A DNA stretch of 64,000 nucleotides from Myxococcales bacterium (GTDB taxonomy: Bacteria > Myxococcota_A > Polyangia > Nannocystales > Nannocystaceae), in contig JACKDU010000003.1 in the NCBI GenBank assembly GCA_020633335.1, positions 496,001 through 560,000 of the forward strand. The letters run 5' to 3'. Position numbers and translations under genes: made by a program. The notes below the pieces were generated by a model that worked only from the letters and a program-made list of their open reading frames with translations, ran no database searches and was not told the DNA's origin. Position 1 is the stretch's first letter. Each line of letters opens with the position of its first letter. Positions 26,393 through 36,382 of this stretch are shown here, in pieces.

Positions 26393-28131
26393 CCTGGACG
26401 TTCTCGGCGGAGGAGTGGCTGGTCGACTTCACGTCGACCCCCCGGGGGGAGGATCGGGCCGCGGTGGCCCTCGATCCGCTGGATGAGCAGGTCCGGGCGC
26501 TCCTGCCCTGGATCACGGCGGCGCCGCAGCTGGTGATGCCGTCGATCGTCCCGAAGAAGGCGCCGGCCAAGGCCGCCGAGCCGCCGCCGCAGCCGGCGAG
26601 CGAGCCGGTCCCGCCGCCGCCGACCCCACGGGTGCCGCCGCCGATCGCGGACGCCCTCGAGATCGAGCTCCGCCCGCCGTCGCCGAAGCCGAACCCGGCG
26701 GAGGGCCTCGTCTTCATCCCCAACCTCACCCGCGGCGGCTCGGGGCCGCATCAGCGGGCGTCGATCGAGCCGACCCTCGAGATCGGGATCCCGGACGACG
26801 ACGACCTCTTCGGCGACTCGACCCCCGCTGGCGGGAGCTCGATCGCCGCCGATCTCTTCGACGACGACGATGAGGAGGCGGCCCCGGTCGAGGCGCCCGC
26901 GCCCGCGCCCGCGCCGGTCGAGGTCGAGGCCGAGGCCGAGGCCGAGATCGAGGTCGATACCGAGGTTGAGGTGGAGACCGAGGTCGAGGCCGAACCCGAA
27001 GTGGAGGTCGAGGCCGAGGTCGAGGTCGAGACCGAGGAGTCCCGCGAGATCGAGATCGACGTCGCCGAGGAGGCGGTCGAGGAGGCCGCGGAGATCACGG
27101 TCGAGGTCACGGAGGAGGCCGAGGACGAGGTCTACGAGGAGGCCGACGAGGTCTACGAGGAGGCCGAGGAGGTCGACGAGGTCTACGAGGAGGATGAGGA
27201 GGTCGAGCCGCCGCCTGCGCCGGTGCCCCCGACTCCGCCCTCACCGCCGCCGATGCGGGCCGAGGCGCCGCCACCACCCCCGCGCGCGGAGGCCCCTCCG
27301 CCGCCCGCTCCGCCGCCCGCGCGCCCCGAGGCTCGCCCCGCGCGCCCCGAGCCGGCGGCCCCGAGCAAGACGAAGAAGCGCCGCGCCTGGTACGACGAGG
27401 TCTTCGGCGAGCACTACCCCTACATCATGCCGCGCGACGCCGACGTCGCCGCCGAGCACGACGTCGAGTTCATGATCAAGAGCGCCAAGCTCGACGCGGA
27501 CGACGCGGTCCTGGACGTCGGCTGCGGCGACGGGCGCCACCTCTTCGGCTTCTCCAAGTCGGGCTTCAACGACCTCACCGGCCTCGACGTGTCGCTCTCG
27601 CAGCTGATCAACGCTGCCCGAAGGAACCTAGCCTCAGGGGCAGGTCTCTCGTTCCTCTACGGCGACATGCGGGACCTGCCGACGGACTCGACCTACGACG
27701 TCGTCACCTGCCTGGGGACGACCTTCGGCTACTTCGAGGACGAGCAGAACCGGAGCTGCCTGCAGCAGATGGTCGAGCTCCTCAACCCCGGCGGCAAGAT
27801 CATCCTCCAGGTGATGAACCGCGATCACATGATGAACATCGTCCCCTGCCGCTCCTGGTGGCAGGGGCGGGGGTGCCTGGTCCTCGACGTCGCGGAGATG
27901 AGCTTCTTCTCCAACCGCCTCAAGGTCCACCGGACGATCGTCTTTGAGGACGGGCGGCAGTTCGAGCACAACATCCTGATCCGGACCTACACGGTCAACG
28001 ATCTCGCCCAGCTCTTCGCCAGCATGGGGATGCGAGTGATCGAGATCTCGGGGTCGAGGGCGACGCCCGGGCGCTTCTTCGGCGCGGCCTCGCCGGACAT
28101 CTGGGTCTGCGCGCAGAAGAAGACCGACTAG
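26389..28131 (+). CDS. SAM-dependent methyltransferase with long acidic disordered N-terminus
   Basis: A 580-residue protein. Residues 1-150 are Pro-rich and low complexity. Residues about 165-280 are an extreme Glu/Val-rich tract, followed by another Pro/Ala tract to about 325. The last 255 residues are a class I methyltransferase: VLDVGCGDGRHLFGF (motif I), GLDVSLSQLINAARR, FLYGDMRDLP, VVTCLGTTFGYF and NPGGKIILQVMNRD. ATGA overlap with psd shows coupled translation, so methylation of phosphatidylethanolamine is an attractive guess but not shown. A patch of rare codons at 27614-27643 (AGG, CTA, TCA, GCA) is flanked by an inverted repeat CTGCCC/GGGCAG. Confidence 0.85.
   Translation: MTWTFSAEEWLVDFTSTPRGEDRAAVALDPLDEQVRALLPWITAAPQLVMPSIVPKKAPAKAAEPPPQPASEPVPPPPTPRVPPPIADALEIELRPPSPKPNPAEGLVFIPNLTRGGSGPHQRASIEPTLEIGIPDDDDLFGDSTPAGGSSIAADLFDDDDEEAAPVEAPAPAPAPVEVEAEAEAEIEVDTEVEVETEVEAEPEVEVEAEVEVETEESREIEIDVAEEAVEEAAEITVEVTEEAEDEVYEEADEVYEEAEEVDEVYEEDEEVEPPPAPVPPTPPSPPPMRAEAPPPPPRAEAPPPPAPPPARPEARPARPEPAAPSKTKKRRAWYDEVFGEHYPYIMPRDADVAAEHDVEFMIKSAKLDADDAVLDVGCGDGRHLFGFSKSGFNDLTGLDVSLSQLINAARRNLASGAGLSFLYGDMRDLPTDSTYDVVTCLGTTFGYFEDEQNRSCLQQMVELLNPGGKIILQVMNRDHMMNIVPCRSWWQGRGCLVLDVAEMSFFSNRLKVHRTIVFEDGRQFEHNILIRTYTVNDLAQLFASMGMRVIEISGSRATPGRFFGAASPDIWVCAQKKTD
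26914..27197 (+). repeat. Imperfect Glu/Val-coding tandem repeat
   Basis: Roughly 280 bp of short repeats of GAGGTCGAG, GCCGAG and GAGGTCTACGAGGAG units encoding a Glu-Val/Glu-Ala/Val-Tyr-Glu-Glu tract in the methyltransferase N-terminus. Likely prone to length variation. Confidence 0.7.
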
Positions 28132-28606
28132 GCGCGCTGGCGGCGGTGTCGGCAAAGCTCGCACGAGCGGTCTGCGGGCCGGTCGGCAGCGTCCGCAGGG
28201 GCGCGCGTGCGCCCGCGTCGATCCTCCCTGGCAGGGCTGTCGCGCCCTGACAGCCCTGCCATGCTCAGCCGCGCGGCCGGTCAAGCAGGTCTGGAACAAG
28301 GGCGCTGTGGACGGTGTCGAACGCCACGGCACCGTTCATGCATTGGTCATGGCGGAGGCCGCGCCTCGACCCATCCCGCGTCAGGAATGCACGTCTCAGT
28401 GAACATTTCTCGAGCCCAGGCCGTAATCCAGCGGGCTTGACGGACGTTAAACAGTGTCCACTTTCCAGCAGATCGCGCGCGCCCTTTATCCAGAACGGAC
28501 GAGCGCATCACGCGCGGGCATAAACCGCGAAGCTTAACGGTTCTTCATACGTTTTCAACTTGGCCTACTCACCCGCCGCCTCGGCGGCGCCCCCTCGGAG
28601 GCAATC
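28132..28606. other. 475-bp intergenic region before the sigma factor gene
   Basis: No credible ORF. The first 130 bp hold several hairpins, including the perfect 12-bp one at 28230-28260. The region 28430-28560 is more AT-rich than its surroundings, contains TTGACG near 28440, and is the likely promoter zone of the sigma factor gene, though I cannot assign a convincing -10. GGAGG just before 28607 is that gene's ribosome site. Confidence 0.5.
28230..28260. terminator. Perfect 12-bp hairpin downstream of the methyltransferase gene
   Basis: Arms 28230-28241 (GGCAGGGCTGTC) and 28249-28260 with a 7-nt loop. It lies 99 bp after the methyltransferase stop, without a T run. It could be a factor-dependent terminator, an operator, or an RNA structure. 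Its core CTGTC-N7-GACAG resembles the dispersed palindrome family. Confidence 0.4.
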
Positions 28607-29953
<1,347 letters not shown>

Positions 29954-29979
29954 CGGCGTCGCCGGGTTCGGCGGCTGAA

Positions 29980-30019
29980 GACGGAGCGGCGGGGAGACCC
30001 GCCGCTCCGTCGTTTTTTT
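29980..30019 (+). terminator. Rho-independent terminator of the sigma factor gene
   Basis: A perfect 14-bp stem (29980-29993 with 29998-30011), loop GAGA, then G and seven T (30013-30019). It starts 27 nt after the stop codon. Confidence 0.9.
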
Positions 30020-30082
30020 GCGGCGTTTCAGCCCCGCTCGTCGCCGTTGTCGGCGACCTCGCCGCTGGCTATCGTGCCGGGC

Positions 30083-30448
30083 GTGCGCGTCCCGGCGATC
30101 GCCCTCCTCTCGCTCACCCTCGCCGCCTGCGGCCGCGGCGAGCTCCGGGTCACGCCGACGAGCGGTGCGTTCGCCGGCGGTGAGAGCCTGACGATCACCG
30201 GCCGCGGTTTCGCGGGTCGCGGCCCGCTGGTGGTCTATGTCTGCGAGCGATCGGCGAAGGGGATCGTCGTCGAGAGCGATCGGATGATCCGACTCCGGAC
30301 GCCGCGCGCGGACAAGGCGGGGAGCTGTGACGTGCGGATCGTCTTCGACGGCGGCGAGACGATCACGATCAGCGACGCCTTCACCTACGCCGAGCCCACC
30401 GGCGAAGAGGCGGACGATCCCTTCGCCAGCCTGGGCGCCGGCGAGTAG
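30083..30448 (+). CDS. Small IPT/TIG-domain lipoprotein
   Basis: About 121 residues. Signal segment MRVPAIALLSLTLAAC with lipobox LAAC, then one IPT/TIG immunoglobulin-like domain: LRVTPTSGAFAGGESLTITGRGF and DVRIVFDGGETITISDAFTY. The tail is acidic. I placed the start at GTG 30083, which gives a clean lipoprotein signal. GTG 30074 and TTG 30047 are in-frame alternatives. TATCGT at 30070-30075 sits 7 bp upstream and may be a -10 for a leaderless mRNA. Cell-envelope protein of unknown partner. Confidence 0.75.
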   Translation: MRVPAIALLSLTLAACGRGELRVTPTSGAFAGGESLTITGRGFAGRGPLVVYVCERSAKGIVVESDRMIRLRTPRADKAGSCDVRIVFDGGETITISDAFTYAEPTGEEADDPFASLGAGE

Positions 30449-30499
30449 CGCGAAGGGCCAGGTCGTCCTGGCCCCCGCGTCGTCGCTGGTCAGGTGGTG

Positions 30500-31270
30500 C
30501 TAGGCCCGATCGACGCGGAAGAGCTGCTGCCCGGCGAGGATCAGCGCGCCGTAGGGCACCGTGACGCCCGGCCGCAGGCGGACGTAGGTGCCGTTCGACG
30601 ACCCGCGATCCTCGAGGAAGATCCCGTTGTCGTCGCCGAAGATCCGGCAGTGGGAGCTCGACACGTAGCCGTCGAGGGGGAAGGTGAGGTCGCCGCGTTC
30701 GCGGCCGATCGTGAACTCCTCGCCCTCGATCGGGAATGCCTCGCTGGCGATCCCACCCTCGAGGATCACGCTCACGCGACCCCAGTAGCCCGGGTTGGGG
30801 CTGCCCATCCGCTCGGTGCCGTCGTCGAGGGGCGCGGGCTCGGGGAGATCCTCGTAGAAGAGGAGCTCCTGGCCGACCCGGAAGGTGTCGCCGTGCTGCA
30901 GCTCCATCCGCCCCTCGAGCTTGCGGTAGACGCCGTTGGCCCCGGTGATGTCATCGATCACCAGGCCGTCCGGGAGGACCGTGAAGGCGCAGTGCCGCGG
31001 GCTCAGGTAGAAGTCGCCGTCGAAGGGGGAGCCGTAGCTCCGGCCGAAGACCACCGGACCGGCCTCGATGTCGATCGCGCCGCCCTCGGAGCCGTCGATG
31101 CGGATCAGGGTGAGGCGAGCGCGGCCCCGACCGACCGGTCGCGCGGGCGCCACCGGGGTCACGGGACGCGCGGGCGCGGGCGCCTGGGCCACCGCCGCAG
31201 GTGCGGGCGCGGGCGCCGCGAGCGCGCCGCCGCAGCCGCCGCAGAAGCGGAACCCCGGCGGATTGGACAT
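30500..31270 (-). CDS. Two-FHA zinc-ribbon protein, downstream part of a frameshifted gene
   Basis: A 256-residue open frame from the ATG at 31270, with two FHA domains. The first contains FGRSYGSPFDGDFYLSPRHC and ITGANGVYRKLEGRM. The second contains IGRERGDLTFPLDGYVSSSHC and RGSSNGTYVRL. FHA domains bind phosphothreonine. The frame continues upstream of this ATG to 31441, encoding GLVCTACG directly before MSNPPGFRFCGGCG, so the ATG cuts a four-Cys zinc ribbon in half and cannot be the original start. The natural N-terminus lies in another frame (next entry), one base out of phase. Either a sequence indel or a real frameshift mutation. If real, this product is truncated. Confidence 0.75.
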   Translation of the reverse strand: MSNPPGFRFCGGCGGALAAPAPAPAAVAQAPAPARPVTPVAPARPVGRGRARLTLIRIDGSEGGAIDIEAGPVVFGRSYGSPFDGDFYLSPRHCAFTVLPDGLVIDDITGANGVYRKLEGRMELQHGDTFRVGQELLFYEDLPEPAPLDDGTERMGSPNPGYWGRVSVILEGGIASEAFPIEGEEFTIGRERGDLTFPLDGYVSSSHCRIFGDDNGIFLEDRGSSNGTYVRLRPGVTVPYGALILAGQQLFRVDRA

Positions 31271-31403
31271 CCCACAGGCGGTGCAGACGAGCCCCTGCGG
31301 GGCGCTCGGCGTCGGCAGCGGGGTGGGGGCGGTGCCGCTGAAGGGCTCGGCTCCGGGCCGCGGAGGCGCCGCGACCGCCGCTGGGACGACGACGCGCGGG
31401 GGC

Positions 31404-31724
31404 TCAGGCCGGTCGGCGCCGTCGCCGAGGGACGGGCGGGGCTACGGGCGGGGCGACCGCGGGCGCGACCGAGGGAGGCGCGACGACCGGCGGGACGACC
31501 GGCGGCGGCGGGGGGACCTGGACCTGCGCGGCCGGCTGGGGGCGCTGCGGCGAGACCACGGTCCGCGGGGGCGCGGGCTGGCGCACCGGCGGGCGAGGTG
31601 CCGTCGGCGGGGCGCCCCGCTGGGCGGGCGCGCCGGCGCCCGGGCTCGGCAGCTTGGCGCCGCACCCGAGGCAGAACTTGTAGTGATCCTGATTCTCTTT
31701 GCCGCAGTTGAGGCAGACGATCAT
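31404..31724 (-). CDS. Zinc-ribbon N-terminal part of the frameshifted FHA gene
   Basis: A 106-residue frame starting MIVCLNCGKENQDHYKF with CLGCG, a four-Cys zinc ribbon, then a Pro/Ala/Val-rich linker that ends in an abrupt RRRRRPA after which the frame stops. The linker composition resumes in the frame of the downstream FHA part (PRPSLGDGADRPEPPRVVVP). The two frames overlap only at 31404-31441, so the indel lies there, near runs of G. Joined, the product would be zinc ribbon, linker, zinc ribbon, FHA, FHA of about 400 residues. The start has GAGG 6 nt upstream and is 13 nt after the preceding FHA gene. Confidence 0.7.
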   Translation of the reverse strand: MIVCLNCGKENQDHYKFCLGCGAKLPSPGAGAPAQRGAPPTAPRPPVRQPAPPRTVVSPQRPQPAAQVQVPPPPPVVPPVVAPPSVAPAVAPPVAPPVPRRRRRPA

Positions 31725-31737
31725 GGTGGCCTCGCTT

Positions 31738-32673
31738 CTAGGAGATCTCGACCCGGAGCAGCTGCTGGCCGACGAAGAGGTAGTCGCCGTGGAAGAGCTC
31801 CTGGGCGCCCTTGATCCGGACGAAGGTGCCGTTGCGCGAGCCGGTGTCGGTGAGGATCAGGTGCGGTGAGTCGGAGGCGACGTCGAGGCGCGCGTGGCGG
31901 CCCGAGATGAAGCGATCCGTGGGGAAGTTGACGATGTTGCCCTCGCGGCCGAGGGTCAGGCTGCCGCCGCGGGCCGACGAGATCCGGCCCTCTCCGCCGC
32001 CCGCGAGGAGCTGGATCACCCGGAAGAGCCCGTCCGGGCGCGGGCTGCTGTAGCGGTAGGTGCCCTCCTGATCGGGGGTGCCGTCGGGGAGCGCGCGGGC
32101 GTCGATCCGCAGGAGCTGCTCGCCGACCAGGAAGCAGTCGCCGTGCTCGAGCGGCACCGGCGACTTGATCCGGACGAAGACGCCGTTGGCCGAGCCGAGG
32201 TCCTTGACGAAGAGGCGGCTGTCCTGGGCGGTGAAGAGCGCGTGCTCCGGCGAGAGGAAGTGATCCTCGGAGAAGCGGATGTCGCCGCTCGAGCGGCCGG
32301 CGATGTGGTTGGTTCCGCTCAGGTGGTAGGTGACGCCGTCGCCGCCCTCGCCCTTGATCACCACCAGCCGCGGGATGATGTGCTGCTGCTGGAGGGCGCC
32401 AAAGAACATGGTCTTTGCCGCAGGTTTGCTCTGGAGCGCCGGGTCGGCGATCGGCCGGCCGGTGGCGGCGTCGAAGCGAGGGGCGCCGCCCGCTGGAGTC
32501 GGCGCATGCGGGGCCATCGGGGGGCCGGCGGCCGGTCTGGCCGGGGGGCTGGGAGCCGGTGCGCTAGCTGCTGGAGCCGCGGTCGGGGCCAGCACGCTCC
32601 CGCAGTGGACGCATGAGGTCGCACGCAGGAGGTTGAGCTGGCTGCAAACCGGGCAGGCGAGGCCGAGTTGCAT
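31738..32673 (-). CDS. Zinc-ribbon protein with two FHA domains
   Basis: About 311 residues. N-terminal zinc ribbon ACPVCSQLNLL with SCVHCG, a Pro/Ala linker with FDAATGRPIADP, then FHA 1 (AGRSSGDIRFSEDHFLSPEH, LGSANGVFVRI) and FHA 2 (LGREGNIVNFPTDRFISGRH, TGSRNGTFVRI). FHA domains read phosphothreonine, so it probably links to Ser/Thr kinases. I chose the ATG at 32673 because the longer frame overlaps the TPR gene. It sits between the TPR gene (34 nt upstream) and the split FHA gene (13 nt downstream), so the three form an operon. Confidence 0.88.
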   Translation of the reverse strand: MQLGLACPVCSQLNLLRATSCVHCGSVLAPTAAPAASAPAPSPPARPAAGPPMAPHAPTPAGGAPRFDAATGRPIADPALQSKPAAKTMFFGALQQQHIIPRLVVIKGEGGDGVTYHLSGTNHIAGRSSGDIRFSEDHFLSPEHALFTAQDSRLFVKDLGSANGVFVRIKSPVPLEHGDCFLVGEQLLRIDARALPDGTPDQEGTYRYSSPRPDGLFRVIQLLAGGGEGRISSARGGSLTLGREGNIVNFPTDRFISGRHARLDVASDSPHLILTDTGSRNGTFVRIKGAQELFHGDYLFVGQQLLRVEIS

Positions 32674-32707
32674 CACGGCCGGATCCTCTGCCCCCCTGGC
32701 CCGCTTG

Positions 32708-35700
32708 TCAACGCGCCTTGCGCCTGCGGCCGCCGGCGAGGCCGTCGAGATCGACCGGGCCACGGACCAGCGGCGCGAGGCAGAGGCCCTCGCCCGCGGC
32801 CCCAGGACAGCCCTCCATGGCCTCGCGGAGGGCCTCTCGCTCGGCCCGGGTGCCGTCCGCGGCGGCCGCGAGCGCGCGCCGAAGAGGCTCCTCGGCGGGC
32901 GCGAGGTCCTGGGGGCGGAGAGGACGGTAGGGCGGGGCGGTCCGGAGGATCAGCCAGCGGCTGACGCCGGCCTCCCAGCCCCGCTGCGTGAAGTGCGGGA
33001 GGGGGGGCGGCGCCTCCTCCTCGGCGCCCCCCAGGAGGCGCGCGAGGGCGGCCGCGGAGGCGTCGCGGGCGAGCCCGCGGGGGCCGAGGAAGCGGCGCAG
33101 GAGCGCCTCCAGGACCTCGGGGCTCGGGCGCTCGCTGCGACCGAGGCGCCAGGCGGCGATGGCCGCCTGCATGGGATCGCTGGCGCTCAATTGGGCGAGG
33201 AGGCGCGCCGGCTCGCTCTCCGGGGTGATCGAGGCGATCGCCGCCGCGCAGGCGTGCCGCTGCTGCTCGTTGCGCGCGCGTTCGCTGCGCTTTTGGAGCT
33301 CACGGCGGACCTCTGGCGAGGCCGCCAGGGCCGGCCGCTCGGCGATCGCCAGGCAGGCGAGGCTGGCGAGCACCGCGTCGCCGCTGACGCCGAGGAAGCC
33401 GAGGAGGGCGCTGTCGGCCCGCTCGGCGGTGTGGAGGGTCGCCCAGGCGGCGGCGTAGCGGACGTCGGCGGGGCTCCCGGGGTTGCGGCCGACCTGCTCG
33501 AAGATCGGCAGCGCCTCGCGGTCCTTGAGGGCGCCGGCGGCGAGGAGGGCGGCGGCGCGGGCCTGGGCGTAGGCCTCCTTCACCGGCCGCGGGGCGTCGC
33601 GGGGCGGCGTGAGCTGGGCGCCGGTGCGCGCGAGCGGGACCGCCGAGCCGGGGAGCTGGAGCTTGCCGAGGTGCTCGGCGGCCCGCAGGCGGGTGCCGAC
33701 CGGATCGCGGTTCAGCGAGAAGACCAGGACCCGCCGCAGGGCCGCGCTCCGGCCCTCCTTCGGGTCGGCCTTGAGCCAGGCCTGGAGCTGGTCGGTGCGG
33801 CTGCGATCGAGGGCGTCGAGGAGGAGCTCGCGGGGCTCCTCGGAGGTCGGATCGCGCTGCGCCTTGAGGAGCGCGAGCTCGACGATCGCCAGCGTGTTCG
33901 CCGAGGCCTCCGCGAGATCGAGCGCGCGCCGGCCCGCCTGCTGGCTGATCTCCGGCGGGGCGCCCGACTCGACGATCTGCCGGAAGATCCCGGCGGCCTC
34001 GTCGGTCGCGCCGCGGGCCAGCGCGAGCTCGGCGAGGCGGAGGCGGGCGAGGGGATCGCCGGGGGCCACCTCGAGCGCGCGCTTGTAGGTGCGCGCGGCC
34101 GCCTCGGGGTCGCCGCGGCGCTCGTAGAGCTCGCCGAGGCGGACGATCGCCCGCGACGAGTCGGCGCCGCCGGCCGCCGCCCGGGTCGCGGTCGCCAGCG
34201 CGCGATCGAGATCGCCGGCGTCAAAGGCGAGCTCGGCGAGCTCGGCGAGGACGTCGCTGCTCCGCTTGGGATCGACCTCGACGAGGCGCTCGAGGGTGGC
34301 CATCGCCGCCTCGCTCTGCCCGGCCCGCCGCTGCGCGAGCGCGAGGGCGGCGAGGCGCTCGGGATCGCCGGGGGAGAGCTCGAGGAGGCGCTGGTGGATC
34401 CGCACCGCGTCCTCGTAGCGATCGAGGCGGGCGTAGAGCTCGGCGAGGAAGAGGCCGGCCTCGCGGCGCTCGGCGTCGGTGGCCCCGTCCTTGCCGGCGA
34501 GGGTGTCGAGCGCCTTGCGCTCGGCCTCGTGGCGGCGGCTGGTGACCCGCCCCGAGGACGACGAGACCAGGAGATCGACGACCCGCGTCCGAGCCTCGTC
34601 GCGGAGGAGGCGGTGCTCGGGGCGGTCGGCGCTCTTGAGGATCTCCTCCCACGAGGTCAGCGCTCGCTGCGGGACCCGGCTCTCCTGCTCGAGGATCGCC
34701 CGCAGGCGGAGGTAGCTCGGCTCGTTCGGCGCGGCGGCCAGCGCCTTCTGCAGCGAGAGGATCGCGTCGGGGTGGCGGTGCTCCGCGAGGATCTCGGCGT
34801 GGCGCGCCCACCCGCGGTGGGCCGGTCGGATCAGCTTGGGGAGGCTCGACCACTCGGCGAGCGCCTCGCTCTCGCGGCGCATCTGGTAGAGCTGCTCGCC
34901 GAGGGCGATCCGCGCCTCGGGATCGCGGGGGTGGAGCTTGACCAGGCGGCGGGCGATCTCGAGGGCGTGCTCGGCCTCGTCGTTGAGGTTGAAGAAGTCG
35001 AGGAGCGCGAGGAGGGTCGCGGTCGAGCGGCCGGCGCTCGCCTCGACCTCACCGGCGAGGCCGAGGCCGAGGTCGCGGTGGCCGTTGGCGATCAGGCGGC
35101 CGGCGATCTCGAGCGCGAGCTGGGCGTGCTCCGGCGAGCGCGTCCCGCCGAGGCGGCGGAGCTCGGCGACCGCGCCCTCGCTGTCGCCGCTCGCCTCGAT
35201 CGCCAGGATCAGCGCGGCCTGGGACTCGCGGTCCCGGGGATCGGCGGCGACCGCCTCGCGCCAGCTGGCGATCGCGTCGCGGCCCTGGAGCGCCTGGAGG
35301 CGGGCGAGGGTCCGCCAGGCGGCCGCGTCGCGGCGGTGACGGGGATCGGCGAGCCAGGTCGTGAGGCGCTCGAGGTCGAGGGCGCCGCCGACGTCGCGGC
35401 CGTGACAGTCCGCGAGGGTCGCCCAGAGCGCCTCGCGCTCGGCCGGCGCGCTGGTCTCGTCGATCGCCCTCCAGACGATCTCGGCGGCGGCGCTCGGGTT
35501 GCCGGCGCGGAGGCGGGCCTGGGCCCACTCGCGGCGGATCGCCGGCCGCTCCCGCGGAGCCGCGCCGCGCTCGGCGGCGGCGAAGGCCTTCTCGGCGCTC
35601 CCCTGATCGTTGACGCCGACGGCCGCGCGGGCGAGGCGGAGCTGATCGGCGGGGGCGTCGGTGGCGAGCGCGCGGGCGAGGCGGAGGGCGTCGGCGCCGA

Positions 35701-36226
35701 GCTGCTCGCGCTCGGCGAGGGCGTGGGCGCGGAGGAGGGCCTTGCGGTCGCCGCGGGCGTCGGCCTCGATCCGCTGGATCGCCTGGCGGACGTCGCCGGC
35801 GGCGAGGAGCGCCTCGACGTGGAGCTCACTCACTCGTCCGCGCCAGGGGCCGGCCCGCTCGCGCACGGCGTCGAGGAGAGCGGCGGCCGCCCGCGGATCC
35901 TTCTCCGCGAGGCGGACGCGGGCGCTGAGGATCGTCAGGGCGACGTCGTCGGGCGAGCGCTTGCTCGCGGCCTCGATCTTCCGCTCGAGGCCGCCGCGGC
36001 CGAGGGCCTTCTCGAGGGCCCGCCACTGGGCCGCGTCGAAGGGGCTCTTGCGGAGCTTGGCGAAGCGCTGCTCGACCAGCTCGGGCGAGCGGGCGTCGCG
36101 CTCGAGGGACCAATCATCGGCCGGCGGCGCGGCCCCGGCGGCGAGCGGCGCGAGGAGGCCGAGGACCAGCGCTCCCGCGGCGACGCGCCGTCGTGACCGG
36201 GGGATCTGCCGCCTGCGGCGCTGCAC
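32708..36226 (-). CDS. Large secreted/periplasmic TPR repeat protein
   Basis: A 1172-residue protein with a basic N-terminus and hydrophobic signal (residues 15-33, ending AGAAPPA). Tetratricopeptide-like repeats cover most of residues 80-850, for example RLGELYERRGDPEAAARTYK and ALEVAPGDPLARLRLAELAL. A C-terminal third of helical, HEAT-like repeats follows (for example RRFLGPRGLARDASAAALAR), ending in a basic tail. Probably a scaffold in the envelope; no catalytic motif seen. It is first in an operon with the two FHA proteins. Confidence 0.85.
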   Translation of the reverse strand: MQRRRRQIPRSRRRVAAGALVLGLLAPLAAGAAPPADDWSLERDARSPELVEQRFAKLRKSPFDAAQWRALEKALGRGGLERKIEAASKRSPDDVALTILSARVRLAEKDPRAAAALLDAVRERAGPWRGRVSELHVEALLAAGDVRQAIQRIEADARGDRKALLRAHALAEREQLGADALRLARALATDAPADQLRLARAAVGVNDQGSAEKAFAAAERGAAPRERPAIRREWAQARLRAGNPSAAAEIVWRAIDETSAPAEREALWATLADCHGRDVGGALDLERLTTWLADPRHRRDAAAWRTLARLQALQGRDAIASWREAVAADPRDRESQAALILAIEASGDSEGAVAELRRLGGTRSPEHAQLALEIAGRLIANGHRDLGLGLAGEVEASAGRSTATLLALLDFFNLNDEAEHALEIARRLVKLHPRDPEARIALGEQLYQMRRESEALAEWSSLPKLIRPAHRGWARHAEILAEHRHPDAILSLQKALAAAPNEPSYLRLRAILEQESRVPQRALTSWEEILKSADRPEHRLLRDEARTRVVDLLVSSSSGRVTSRRHEAERKALDTLAGKDGATDAERREAGLFLAELYARLDRYEDAVRIHQRLLELSPGDPERLAALALAQRRAGQSEAAMATLERLVEVDPKRSSDVLAELAELAFDAGDLDRALATATRAAAGGADSSRAIVRLGELYERRGDPEAAARTYKRALEVAPGDPLARLRLAELALARGATDEAAGIFRQIVESGAPPEISQQAGRRALDLAEASANTLAIVELALLKAQRDPTSEEPRELLLDALDRSRTDQLQAWLKADPKEGRSAALRRVLVFSLNRDPVGTRLRAAEHLGKLQLPGSAVPLARTGAQLTPPRDAPRPVKEAYAQARAAALLAAGALKDREALPIFEQVGRNPGSPADVRYAAAWATLHTAERADSALLGFLGVSGDAVLASLACLAIAERPALAASPEVRRELQKRSERARNEQQRHACAAAIASITPESEPARLLAQLSASDPMQAAIAAWRLGRSERPSPEVLEALLRRFLGPRGLARDASAAALARLLGGAEEEAPPPLPHFTQRGWEAGVSRWLILRTAPPYRPLRPQDLAPAEEPLRRALAAAADGTRAEREALREAMEGCPGAAGEGLCLAPLVRGPVDLDGLAGGRRRKAR

Positions 36227-36345
36227 CGGACTAGCCTAGCAGGTTCCAGGGGAGGGCCAGCGGCTCCGCCGGATCGTCCGCAGAGGGCCCTGGGGCCGCA
36301 CACCGACGCGGCCCGGGGCGTCGGCGCCCGCGTCCGCGCGGGGCC

Positions 36346-36373
36346 TTGACCCCCGGAGCCATCGGCCTACATT
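36346..36373 (+). promoter_or_regulatory. Putative promoter of fmdB-folD, leaderless arrangement
   Basis: TTGACC (36346-36351), 16 bp, TACATT (36368-36373), then 9 bp to the ATG at 36383. The start of transcription would fall at the start codon. No ribosome-binding site is seen. Confidence 0.5.
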
Positions 36374-36382
36374 CGGCCGGCC

